Of a stretch of 64,000 bases of DNA, positions 44,297 through 56,600 are shown in pieces. The notes beneath the pieces were generated by a model that did not search any database, was not told the DNA's origin, and saw only the letters and a list, made by a program, of their open reading frames with translations. The DNA comes from Steinernema hermaphroditum (taxonomy: Eukaryota; Nematoda; Chromadorea; Rhabditida; Steinernematidae). The position numbers and the translations under genes were made by a program. Location of the stretch: assembly GCA_030435675.1 (NCBI GenBank), contig CM059621.1, forward strand, positions 5,704,001 to 5,768,000. Direction: 5' to 3'. How positions within the stretch are numbered: position 1 is the first letter of the stretch; each line of letters opens with the position of its first letter.

Positions 44297-47200
44297 CTCG
44301 TGTAGTTCTACAAGATCCAATCATAAAAATGCTATGGTACTTTGGAGCAGGAGGGTCAGATGCAGAACTCTTTGTATGAGCAAGGGCCCTGCTTTCTCGA
44401 ATTGAAAGTTTTGCAGGAAACTAAGATAGTCCAACACAATGCCAACGAGAATAGGCGCGTTCGATCAGGCTCGTGCAGTTCTATAAGATCCAATCATAAA
44501 AATGCTATGGTACTTTGGAGCAGGAGGGTCAGATGTAGAACTCTTTGTATGAGCAAGGCCCCTGCTGTCTCGAATTGAAAGTTTTGCAGGAAACTAAGAT
44601 AGTCCACAGTAAATCCAACGGGAATAGGCGCGTTCGATCAGGCTCGTGCAGTTCTACAAGATCCAATCATAAAAATGCTATGGTACTTTGGAGCAGGAGG
44701 GTCAGACGCAGAACTCTTTGTCTGAGCAAGGCCCCTGCTGTCTCGAATTGAAAGTTTTGCAGGAAACTAAGATAGTCCACAGTAAATCCAACGGGAATAG
44801 GCGCGTTCGATCAGGCTCGTGCAGTTCTACAAGATCCAATCATAAAAATGCTATGGTACTTTGGAGCAGGAGGGTCAGATGCAGAACTCTTTGTATGAGC
44901 AAGGCCCCTGCTGTCTCGAATTGAAAGTTTTGCAGGAAACTAAGATCGTCCAACACAATGCCAACGAGAATAGGCGCGTTCGATCAGGCTCGTGCAGTTC
45001 TATAAGATCCAATCATAAAAATGCTATGGTACTTTGGAGCAGGAGGGTCAGATGCAGAACTCTTTGTATGAGCAAGGCCCCTGCTGTCTCGAATTGAAAG
45101 TTTTGCACGAAACTAAGATAGTCCAACACAATGCCAACGAGAATAGGCGCGTTCGATCAGGCTCGTGCAGTTCTACAAGATCCAATCATAAAAATGCTAT
45201 GGTACTTTGGAGCAGGAGGGTCAGACGCAGAACTCTTTGTCTGAGCAAGGCCCCTGCTGTCTCGAATTGAAAGTTTTGCAGGAAACTAAGATAGTCCAAC
45301 ACAATGCCAACGAGAATAGGCGCGTTCGATCAGGCTCGTGCAGTTCTACAAGATCCAATCATAAAAATGCTATGGTACTTTGGAGCAGGAGGGTCAGATG
45401 CAGAACTCTTTGTATGAGCAAGGCCCCTGCTGTCTCGAATTGAAAGTTTTGCAGGAAACTAAGATAGTCCACAGGAAATCCAACGGGAATAGGCGCGTTC
45501 GATCAGGCTCGTGCAGTTCTACAAGATCCAATCATAAAAATGATATGGTACTTTGGAGCAGGAGGGTCAGATGCAGAGCATTTGGTATGAGCAAGGGCCC
45601 TGCTGTCTCGAATTGAAAGTTTTGCAGGAAACTAAGATAGTCCACAGGAAATCCAACGGGAATAGGCGCGTTCGATCAGGCTCGTGCAGTTCTACAAGAT
45701 CCAATCATAAAAATGATATGGTACTTTGGAGCAGGAGGGTCAGATGCAGAGCTTTTGGTATGAGCAAGGGCCCTGCTGTCTCGAATTGAAAGTTTTGCAG
45801 GAAACTAAGATAGTCCACAGGAAATCCAACGGGAATAGGCGCGTTCGATCAGGCTCGTGCAGTTCTACAAGATCCAATCATAAAAATGATATGGTACTTT
45901 GGAGCAGGAGGGTCAGATGCAGAACTCTTTGTATGAGCAAGGCCCCTGCTGTCTCGAATTGAAAGTTTTGCACGAAACTAAGATAGTCCAACACAATGCC
46001 AACGAGAATAGGCGCGTTCGATCAGGCTCGTGCAGTTCTACAAGATCCAATCATAAAAATGCTATGGTACTTTGGAGCAGGAGGGTCAGACGCAGAACTC
46101 TTTGTCTGAGCAAGGCCCCTGCTGTCTCGAATTGAAAGTTTTGCAGGAAACTAAGATAGTCCAACACAATGCCAACGAGAATAGGCGCGTTCGATCAGGC
46201 TCGTGCAGTTCTACAAGATCCAATCATAAAAATGCTATGGTACTTTGGAGCAGGAGGGTCAGATGCAGAACTCTTTGTATGAGCAAGGCCCCTGCTGTCT
46301 CGAATTGAAAGTTTTGCAGGAAACTAAGATAGTCCACAGGAAATCCAACGGGAATAGGCGCGTTCGATCAGGCTCGTGCAGTTCTACAAGATCCAATCAT
46401 AAAAATGATATGGTACTTTGGAGCAGGAGGGTCAGATGCAGAGCATTTGGTATGAGCAAGGGCCCTGCTGTCTCGAATTGAAAGTTTTGCAGGAAACTAA
46501 GATAGTCCACAGGAAATCCAACGGGAATAGGCGCGTTCGATCAGGCTCGTGCAGTTCTACAAGATCCAATCATAAAAATGCTATGGTACTTTGGAGCAGG
46601 AGGGTCAGATGCAGAACTCTTTGTATGAGCAAGGCCCCTGCTGTCTCGAATTGAAAGTTTTGCAGGAAACTAAGATAGTCCAACACAATGCCAACGGGAA
46701 TAGGCGCGTTCGATCAGGCTCGTGCAGTTCTATAAGATCCAATCATAAAAATGCTATGGTACTTTGGAGCAGGAGGGTCAGATGTAGAACTCTTTGTATG
46801 AGCAAGGGCCCTGCTGTCTCGAATTGAAAGTTTTGCAGGAAACTAAGATAGTCCAACACAATGCCAACGAGAATAGGCGCGTTCGATCAGGCTCGTGCAG
46901 TTCTATAAGATCCAATCATAAAAATGCTATGGTACTTTGGAGCAGGAGGGTCAGATGCAGAACTCTTTGTATGAGCAAGGCCCCTGCTGTCTCGAATTGA
47001 AAGTTTTGCAGGAAACTAAGATAGTCCACAGGAAATCCAACGGGAATAGGCGCGTTCGATCAGGCTCGTGCAGTTCTACAAGATCCAATCATAAAAATGA
47101 TATGGTACTTTGGAGCAGGAGGGTCAGATGCAGAGCATTTGGTATGAGCAAGGGCCCTGCTGTCTCGAATTGAAAGTTTTGCAGGAAACTAAGATAGTCC

Positions 47201-48320
47201 ACAGGAAATCCAACGGGAATAGGCGCGTTCGATCAGGCTCGTGCAGTTCTACAAGATCCAATCATAAAAATGATATGGTACTTTGGAGCAGGAGGGTCAG
47301 ATGCAGAGCTTTTGGTATGAGCAAGGGCCCTGCTGTCTCGAATTGAAAGTTTTGCAGGAAACTAAGATAGTCCACAGGAAATCCAACGGGAATAGGCGCG
47401 TTCGATCAGGCTCGTGCAGTTCTACAAGATCCAATCATAAAAATGATATGGTACTTTGGAGCAGGAGGGTCAGATGCAGAACTCTTTGTATGAGCAAGGC
47501 CCCTGCTGTCTCGAATTGAAAGTTTTGCACGAAACTAAGATAGTCCAACACAATGCCAACGAGAATAGGCGCGTTCGATCAGGCTCGTGCAGTTCTACAA
47601 GATCCAATCATAAAAATGCTATGGTACTTTGGAGCAGGAGGGTCAGACGCAGAACTCTTTGTCTGAGCAAGGCCCCTGCTGTCTCGAATTGAAAGTTTTG
47701 CAGGAAACTAAGATAGTCCAACACAATGCCAACGAGAATAGGCGCGTTCGATCAGGCTCGTGCAGTTCTACAAGATCCAATCATAAAAATGCTATGGTAC
47801 TTTGGAGCAGGAGGGTCAGATGCAGAACTCTTTGTATGAGCAAGGCCCCTGCTGTCTCGAATTGAAAGTTTTGCAGGAAACTAAGATAGTCCACAGGAAA
47901 TCCAACGGGAATAGGCGCGTTCGATCAGGCTCGTGCAGTTCTACAAGATCCAATCATAAAAATGATATGGTACTTTGGAGCAGGAGGGTCAGATGCAGAG
48001 CATTTGGTATGAGCAAGGGCCCTGCTGTCTCGAATTGAAAGTTTTGCAGGAAACTAAGATAGTCCACAGGAAATCCAACGGGAATAGGCGCGTTCGATCA
48101 GGCTCGTGCAGTTCTACAAGATCCAATCATAAAAATGATATGGTACTTTGGAGCAGGAGGGTCAGATGCAGAGCTTTTGGTATGAGCAAGGGCCCTGCTG
48201 TCTCGAATTGAAAGTTTTGCAGGAAACTAAGATAGTCCACAGGAAATCCAACGGGAATAGGCGCGTTCGATCAGGCTCGTGCAGTTCTACAAGATCCAAT
48301 CATAAAAATGATATGGTACT

Positions 48321-50050
48321 TTGGAGCAGGAGGGTCAGACGCAGAACTCTTTGTCTGAGCAAGGCCCCTGCTGTCTCGAATTGAAAGTTTTGCAGGAAAC
48401 TAAGATAGTCCAACACAATGCCAACGAGAATAGGCGCGTTCGATCAGGCTCGTGCAGTTCTACAAGATCCAATCATAAAAATGCTATGGTACTTTGGAGC
48501 AGGAGGGTCAGATGCAGAACTCTTTGTATGAGCAAGGCCCCTGCTGTCTCGAATTGAAAGTTTTGCAGGAAACTAAGATAGTCCACAGGAAATCCAACGG
48601 GAATAGGCGCGTTCGATCAGGCTCGTGCAGTTCTACAAGATCCAATCATAAAAATGATATGGTACTTTGGAGCAGGAGGGTCAGACGCAGAACTCTTTGT
48701 CTGAGCAAGGCCCCTGCTGTCTCGAATTGAAAGTTTTGCAGGAAACTAAGATAGTCCAACACAATGCCAACGAGAATAGGCGCGTTCGATCAGGCTCGTG
48801 CAGTTCTACAAGATCCAATCATAAAAATGATATGGTACTTTGGAGCAGGAGGGTCAGATGCAGAGCATTTGGTATGAGCAAGGGCCCTGCTGTCTCGAAT
48901 TGAAAGTTTTGCAGGAAACTAAGATAGTCCACAGGAAATCCAACGGGAATAGGCGCGTTCGATCAGGCTCGTGCAGTTCTACAAGATCCAATCATAAAAA
49001 TGATATGGTACTTTGGAGCAGGAGGGTCAGATGCAGAGCTTTTGGTATGAGCAAGGGCCCTGCTGTCTCGAATTGAAAGTTTTGCAGGAAACTAAGATAG
49101 TCCACAGGAAATCCAACGGGAATAGGCGCGTTCGATCAGGCTCGTGCAGTTCTACAAGATCCAATCATAAAAATGATATGGTACTTTGGAGCAGGAGGGT
49201 CAGACGCAGAACTCTTTGTCTGAGCAAGGCCCCTGCTGTCTCGAATTGAAAGTTTTGCAGGAAACTAAGATAGTCCAACACAATGCCAACGAGAATAGGC
49301 GCGTTCGATCAGGCTCGTGCAGTTCTACAAGATCCAATCATAAAAATGCTATGGTACTTTGGAGCAGGAGGGTCAGATGCAGAACTCTTTGTATGAGCAA
49401 GGCCCCTGCTGTCTCGAATTGAAAGTTTTGCAGGAAACTAAGATAGTCCACAGGAAATCCAACGGGAATAGGCGCGTTCGATCAGGCTCGTGCAGTTCTA
49501 CAAGATCCAATCATAAAAATGATATGGTACTTTGGAGCAGGAGGGTCAGACGCAGAACTCTTTGTCTGAGCAAGGCCCCTGCTGTCTCGAATTGAAAGTT
49601 TTGCAGGAAACTAAGATAGTCCAACACAATGCCAACGAGAATAGGCGCGTTCGATCAGGCTCGTGCAGTTCTACAAGATCCAATCATAAAAATGATATGG
49701 TACTTTGGAGCAGGAGGGTCAGATGCAGAGCATTTGGTATGAGCAAGGGCCCTGCTGTCTCGAATTGAAAGTTTTGCAGGAAACTAAGATAGTCCACAGG
49801 AAATCCAACGGGAATAGGCGCGTTCGATCAGGCTCGTGCAGTTCTACAAGATCCAATCATAAAAATGATATGGTACTTTGGAGCAGGAGGGTCAGATGCA
49901 GAGCTTTTGGTATGAGCAAGGGCCCTGCTGTCTCGAATTGAAAGTTTTGCAGGAAACTAAGATAGTCCACAGGAAATCCAACGGGAATAGGCGCGTTCGA
50001 TCAGGCTCGTGCAGTTCTACAAGATCCAATCATAAAAATGATATGGTACT
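48321..50050 (+). repeat. Higher-order repeat: two copies of a 5-monomer (865-bp) unit
   Basis: Monomer classes at 48321, 48494, 48667, 48840 and 49013 recur in the same order at 49186, 49359, 49532, 49705 and 49878. By eye the two 865-bp units look identical. Confidence 0.85.
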
Positions 50051-50915
50051 TTGGAGCAGGAGGGTCAGACGCAGAACTCTTTGTCTGAGCAAGGCCCCTG
50101 CTGTCTCGAATTGAAAGTTTTGCAGGAAACTAAGATAGTCCAACACAATGCCAACGAGAATAGGCGCGTTCGATCAGGCTCGTGCAGTTCTATAAGATCC
50201 AATCATAAAAATGCTATGGTACTTTGGAGCAGGAGGGTCAGATGTAGAACTCTTTGTATGAGCAAGGCCCCTGCTGTCTCGAATTGAAAGTTTTGCAGGA
50301 AACTAAGATAGTCCACAGTAAATCCAACGGGAATAGGCGCGTTCGATCAGGCTCGTGCAGTTCTACAAGATCCAATCATAAAAATGATATGGTACTTTGG
50401 AGCAGGAGGGTCAGACGCAGAACTCTTTGTCTGAGCAAGGCCCCTGCTGTCTCGAATTGAAAGTTTTGCAGGAAACTAAGATAGTCCAACACAATGCCAA
50501 CGAGAATAGGCGCGTTCGATCAGGCTCGTGTAGTTCTACAAGATCCAATCATAAAAATGCTATGGTACTTTGGAGCAGGAGGGTCAGATGCAGAACTCTT
50601 TGTATGAGCAAGGGCCCTGCTTTCTCGAATTGAAAGTTTTGTAGGAAACTAAGATAGTCCAACACAATGCCAACGAGAATAGGCGCGTTCGATCAGGCTC
50701 GTGCAGTTCTATAAGATCCAATCATAAAAATGCTATGGTACTTTGGAGCAGGAGGGTCAGATGTAGAACTCTTTGTATGAGCAAGGCCCCTGCTGTCTCG
50801 AATTGAAAGTTTTGCAGGAAACTAAGATAGTCCACAGTAAATCCAACGGGAATAGGCGCGTTCGATCAGGCTCGTGCAGTTCTACAAGATCCAATCATAA
50901 AAATGCTATGGTACT

Positions 50916-53683
50916 TTGGAGCAGGAGGGTCAGACGCAGAACTCTTTGTCTGAGCAAGGCCCCTGCTGTCTCGAATTGAAAGTTTTGCAGGAAACTAAGA
51001 TAGTCCACAGTAAATCCAACGGGAATAGGCGCGTTCGATCAGGCTCGTGCAGTTCTACAAGATCCAATCATAAAAATGATATGGTACTTTGGAGCAGGAG
51101 GGTCAGACGCAGAACTCTTTGTCTGAGCAAGGCCCCTGCTGTCTCGAATTGAAAGTTTTGCAGGAAACTAAGATAGTCCAACACAATGCCAACGAGAATA
51201 GGCGCGTTCGATCAGGCTCGTGTAGTTCTACAAGATCCAATCATAAAAATGCTATGGTACTTTGGAGCAGGAGGGTCAGATGTAGAACTCTTTGTATGAG
51301 CAAGGGCCCTGCTGTCTCGAATTGAAAGTTTTGCAGGAAACTAAGATAGTCCAACACAATGCCAACGAGAATAGGCGCGTTCGATCAGGCTCGTGCAGTT
51401 CTATAAGATCCAATCATAAAAATGCTATGGTACTTTGGAGCAGGAGGGTCAGATGCAGAACTCTTTGTATGAGCAAGGCCCCTGCTGTCTCGAATTGAAA
51501 GTTTTGCACGAAACTAAGATAGTCCAACACAATGCCAACGAGAATAGGCGCGTTCGATCAGGCTCGTGCAGTTCTACAAGATCCAATCATAAAAATGCTA
51601 TGGTACTTTGGAGCAGGAGGGTCAGACGCAGAACTCTTTGTCTGAGCAAGGCCCCTGCTGTCTCGAATTGAAAGTTTTGCAGGAAACTAAGATAGTCCAA
51701 CACAATGCCAACGAGAATAGGCGCGTTCGATCAGGCTCGTGCAGTTCTACAAGATCCAATCATAAAAATGCTATGGTACTTTGGAGCAGGAGGGTCAGAT
51801 GCAGAACTCTTTGTATGAGCAAGGCCCCTGCTGTCTCGAATTGAAAGTTTTGCAGGAAACTAAGATAGTCCACAGGAAATCCAACGGGAATAGGCGCGTT
51901 CGATCAGGCTCGTGCAGTTCTACAAGATCCAATCATAAAAATGATATGGTACTTTGGAGCAGGAGGGTCAGATGCAGAGCATTTGGTATGAGCAAGGGCC
52001 CTGCTGTCTCGAATTGAAAGTTTTGCAGGAAACTAAGATAGTCCACAGGAAATCCAACGGGAATAGGCGCGTTCGATCAGGCTCGTGCAGTTCTACAAGA
52101 TCCAATCATAAAAATGATATGGTACTTTGGAGCAGGAGGGTCAGATGCAGAGCTTTTGGTATGAGCAAGGGCCCTGCTGTCTCGAATTGAAAGTTTTGCA
52201 GGAAACTAAGATAGTCCACAGGAAATCCAACGGGAATAGGCGCGTTCGATCAGGCTCGTGCAGTTCTACAAGATCCAATCATAAAAATGATATGGTACTT
52301 TGGAGCAGGAGGGTCAGACGCAGAACTCTTTGTCTGAGCAAGGCCCCTGCTGTCTCGAATTGAAAGTTTTGCAGGAAACTAAGATAGTCCACAGTAAATC
52401 CAACGGGAATAGGCGCGTTCGATCAGGCTCGTGCAGTTCTACAAGATCCAATCATAAAAATGATATGGTACTTTGGAGCAGGAGGGTCAGACGCAGAACT
52501 CTTTGTCTGAGCAAGGCCCCTGCTGTCTCGAATTGAAAGTTTTGCAGGAAACTAAGATAGTCCAACACAATGCCAACGAGAATAGGCGCGTTCGATCAGG
52601 CTCGTGTAGTTCTACAAGATCCAATCATAAAAATGCTATGGTACTTTGGAGCAGGAGGGTCAGATGTAGAACTCTTTGTATGAGCAAGGGCCCTGCTGTC
52701 TCGAATTGAAAGTTTTGCAGGAAACTAAGATAGTCCAACACAATGCCAACGAGAATAGGCGCGTTCGATCAGGCTCGTGCAGTTCTATAAGATCCAATCA
52801 TAAAAATGCTATGGTACTTTGGAGCAGGAGGGTCAGATGCAGAACTCTTTGTATGAGCAAGGCCCCTGCTGTCTCGAATTGAAAGTTTTGCACGAAACTA
52901 AGATAGTCCAACACAATGCCAACGAGAATAGGCGCGTTCGATCAGGCTCGTGCAGTTCTACAAGATCCAATCATAAAAATGCTATGGTACTTTGGAGCAG
53001 GAGGGTCAGACGCAGAACTCTTTGTCTGAGCAAGGCCCCTGCTGTCTCGAATTGAAAGTTTTGCAGGAAACTAAGATAGTCCAACACAATGCCAACGAGA
53101 ATAGGCGCGTTCGATCAGGCTCGTGCAGTTCTACAAGATCCAATCATAAAAATGCTATGGTACTTTGGAGCAGGAGGGTCAGATGCAGAACTCTTTGTAT
53201 GAGCAAGGCCCCTGCTGTCTCGAATTGAAAGTTTTGCAGGAAACTAAGATAGTCCACAGGAAATCCAACGGGAATAGGCGCGTTCGATCAGGCTCGTGCA
53301 GTTCTACAAGATCCAATCATAAAAATGATATGGTACTTTGGAGCAGGAGGGTCAGATGCAGAGCATTTGGTATGAGCAAGGGCCCTGCTGTCTCGAATTG
53401 AAAGTTTTGCAGGAAACTAAGATAGTCCACAGGAAATCCAACGGGAATAGGCGCGTTCGATCAGGCTCGTGCAGTTCTACAAGATCCAATCATAAAAATG
53501 ATATGGTACTTTGGAGCAGGAGGGTCAGATGCAGAGCTTTTGGTATGAGCAAGGGCCCTGCTGTCTCGAATTGAAAGTTTTGCAGGAAACTAAGATAGTC
53601 CACAGGAAATCCAACGGGAATAGGCGCGTTCGATCAGGCTCGTGCAGTTCTACAAGATCCAATCATAAAAATGATATGGTACT
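50916..53683 (+). repeat. Higher-order repeat: two copies of an 8-monomer (1384-bp) unit
   Basis: The series of eight monomer variants at 50916-52299 recurs at 52300-53683, including shared private variants (GCACGAAACTAAG, CGTGTAGTTCTAC). This indicates recent block duplication. Confidence 0.82.
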
Positions 53684-56600
53684 TTGGAGCAGGAGGGTCA
53701 GACGCAGAACTCTTTGTCTGAGCAAGGCCCCTGCTGTCTCGAATTGAAAGTTTTGCAGGAAACTAAGATAGTCCAACACAATGCCAACGAGAATAGGCGC
53801 GTTCGATCAGGCTCGTGTAGTTCTACAAGATCCAATCATAAAAATGCTATGGTACTTTGGAGCAGGAGGGTCAGATGCAGAACTCTTTGTATGAGCAAGG
53901 GCCCTGCTTTCTCGAATTGAAAGTTTTGCAGGAAACTAAGATAGTCCAACACAATGCCAACGAGAATAGGCGCGTTCGATCAGGCTCGTGCAGTTCTACA
54001 AGATCCAATCATAAAAATGCTATGGTACTTTGGAGCAGGAGGGTCAGATGCAGAACTCTTTGTATGAGCAAGGCCCCTGCTGTCTCGAATTGAAAGTTTT
54101 GCAGGAAACTAAGATAGTCCACAGGAAATCCAACGGGAATAGGCGCGTTCGATCAGGCTCGTGCAGTTCTACAAGATCCAATCATAAAAATGATATGGTA
54201 CTTTGGAGCAGGAGGGTCAGATGCAGAGCATTTGGTATGAGCAAGGGCCCTGCTGTCTCGAATTGAAAGTTTTGCAGGAAACTAAGATAGTCCACAGGAA
54301 ATCCAACGGGAATAGGCGCGTTCGATCAGGCTCGTGCAGTTCTACAAGATCCAATCATAAAAATGATATGGTACTTTGGAGCAGGAGGGTCAGATGCAGA
54401 GCTTTTGGTATGAGCAAGGGCCCTGCTGTCTCGAATTGAAAGTTTTGCAGGAAACTAAGATAGTCCACAGGAAATCCAACGGGAATAGGCGCGTTCGATC
54501 AGGCTCGTGCAGTTCTACAAGATCCAATCATAAAAATGATATGGTACTTTGGAGCAGGAGGGTCAGACGCAGAACTCTTTGTCTGAGCAAGGCCCCTGCT
54601 GTCTCGAATTGAAAGTTATGCAGGAAACTAAGATAGTCCAACACAATGCCAACGAGAATAGGCGCGTTCGATCAGGCTCGTGCAGTACTATAAGATCCAA
54701 TCATAAAAATGCTATGGTACTTTGGAGCAGGAGGGTCAGATGTAGAACTCTTTGTATGAGCAAGGGCCCTGCTTTCTCGAATTGAAAGTTTTGCAGGAAA
54801 CTAAGATAGTCCAACACAATGCCAACGAGAATAGGCGCGTTCGATCAGGCTCGTGCAGTTCTATAAGATCCAATCATAAAAATGCTATGGTACTTTGGAG
54901 CAGGAGGGTCAGATGTAGAACTCTTTGTATGAGCAAGGCCCCTGCTGTCTCGAATTGAAAGTTTTGCAGGAAACTAAGATAGTCCACAGGAAATCCAACG
55001 GGAATAGGCGCGTTCGATCAGGCTCGTGCAGTTCTACAAGATCCAATCATAAAAATGATATGGTACTTTGGAGCAGGAGGGTCAGACGCAGAACTCTTTG
55101 TCTGAGCAAGGCCCCTGCTGTCTCGAATTGAAAGTTTTGCAGGAAACTAAGATAGTCCACAGGAAATCCAACGGGAATAGGCGCGTTCGATCAGGCTCGT
55201 GCAGTTCTACAAGATCCAATCATAAAAATGATATGGTACTTTGGAGCAGGAGGGTCAGACGCAGAACTCTTTGTCTGAGCAAGGCCCCTGCTGTCTCGAA
55301 TTGAAAGTTTTGCAGGAAACTAAGATAGTCCAACACAATGCCAACGAGAATAGGCGCGTTCGATCAGGCTCGTGTAGTTCTACAAGATCCAATCATAAAA
55401 ATGCTATGGTACTTTGGAGCAGGAGGGTCAGATGCAGAACTCTTTGCATGAGCAAGGCCCCTGCTGTCTCGAATTGAAAGTTTTGCAGGAAACTAAGATA
55501 GTCCACAGGAAATCCAACGGGAATAGGCGCGTTCGATCAGGCTCGTGCAGTTCTACAAGATCCAATCATAAAAATGATATGGTACTTTGGAGCAGGAGGG
55601 TCAGATGCAGAGCATTTGGTATGAGCAAGGGCCCTGCTGTCTCGAATTGAAAGTTTTGCAGGAAACTAAGATAGTCCACAGGAAATCCAACGGGAATAGG
55701 CGCGTTCGATCAGGCTCGTGCAGTTCTACAAGATCCAATCATAAAAATGATATGGTACTTTGGAGCAGGAGGGTCAGACGCAGAACTCTTTGTCTGAGCA
55801 AGGCCCCTGCTGTCTCGAATTGAAAGTTATGCAGGAAACTAAGATAGTCCAACACAATGCCAACGAGAATAGGCGCGTTCGATCAGGCTCGTGCAGTACT
55901 ATAAGATCCAATCATAAAAATGCTATGGTACTTTGGAGCAGGAGGGTCAGATGTAGAACTCTTTGTATGAGCAAGGGCCCTGCTTTCTCGAATTGAAAGT
56001 TTTGCAGGAAACTAAGATAGTCCAACACAAATGCCAACGAGAATAGGCGCGTTCGATCAGGCTCGTGCAGTTCTATAAGATCCAATCATAAAAATGCTAT
56101 GGTACTTTGGAGCAGGAGGGTCAGATGCAGAACTCTTTGTATGAGCAAGGCCCCTGCTGTCTCGAATTGAAAGTTTTGCAGGAAACTAAGATAGTCCACA
56201 GGAAATCCAACGGGAATAGGCGCGTTCGATCAGGCTCGTGCAGTTCTACAAGATCCAATCATAAAAATGATATGGTACTTTGGAGCAGGAGGGTCAGATG
56301 CAGAGCATTTGGTATGAGCAAGGGCCCTGCTGTCTCGAATTGAAAGTTTTGCAGGAAACTAAGATAGTCCACAGGAAATCCAACGGGAATAGGCGCGTTC
56401 GATCAGGCTCGTGCAGTTCTACAAGATCCAATCATAAAAATGATATGGTACTTTGGAGCAGGAGGGTCAGATGCAGAGCTTTTTGTATGAGCAAGGGCCC
56501 TGCTGTCTCGAATTGAAAGTTTTGCAGGAAACTAAGATAGTCCACAGGAAATCCAACGGGAATAGGCGCGTTCGATCAGGCTCGTGCAGTTCTACAAGAT

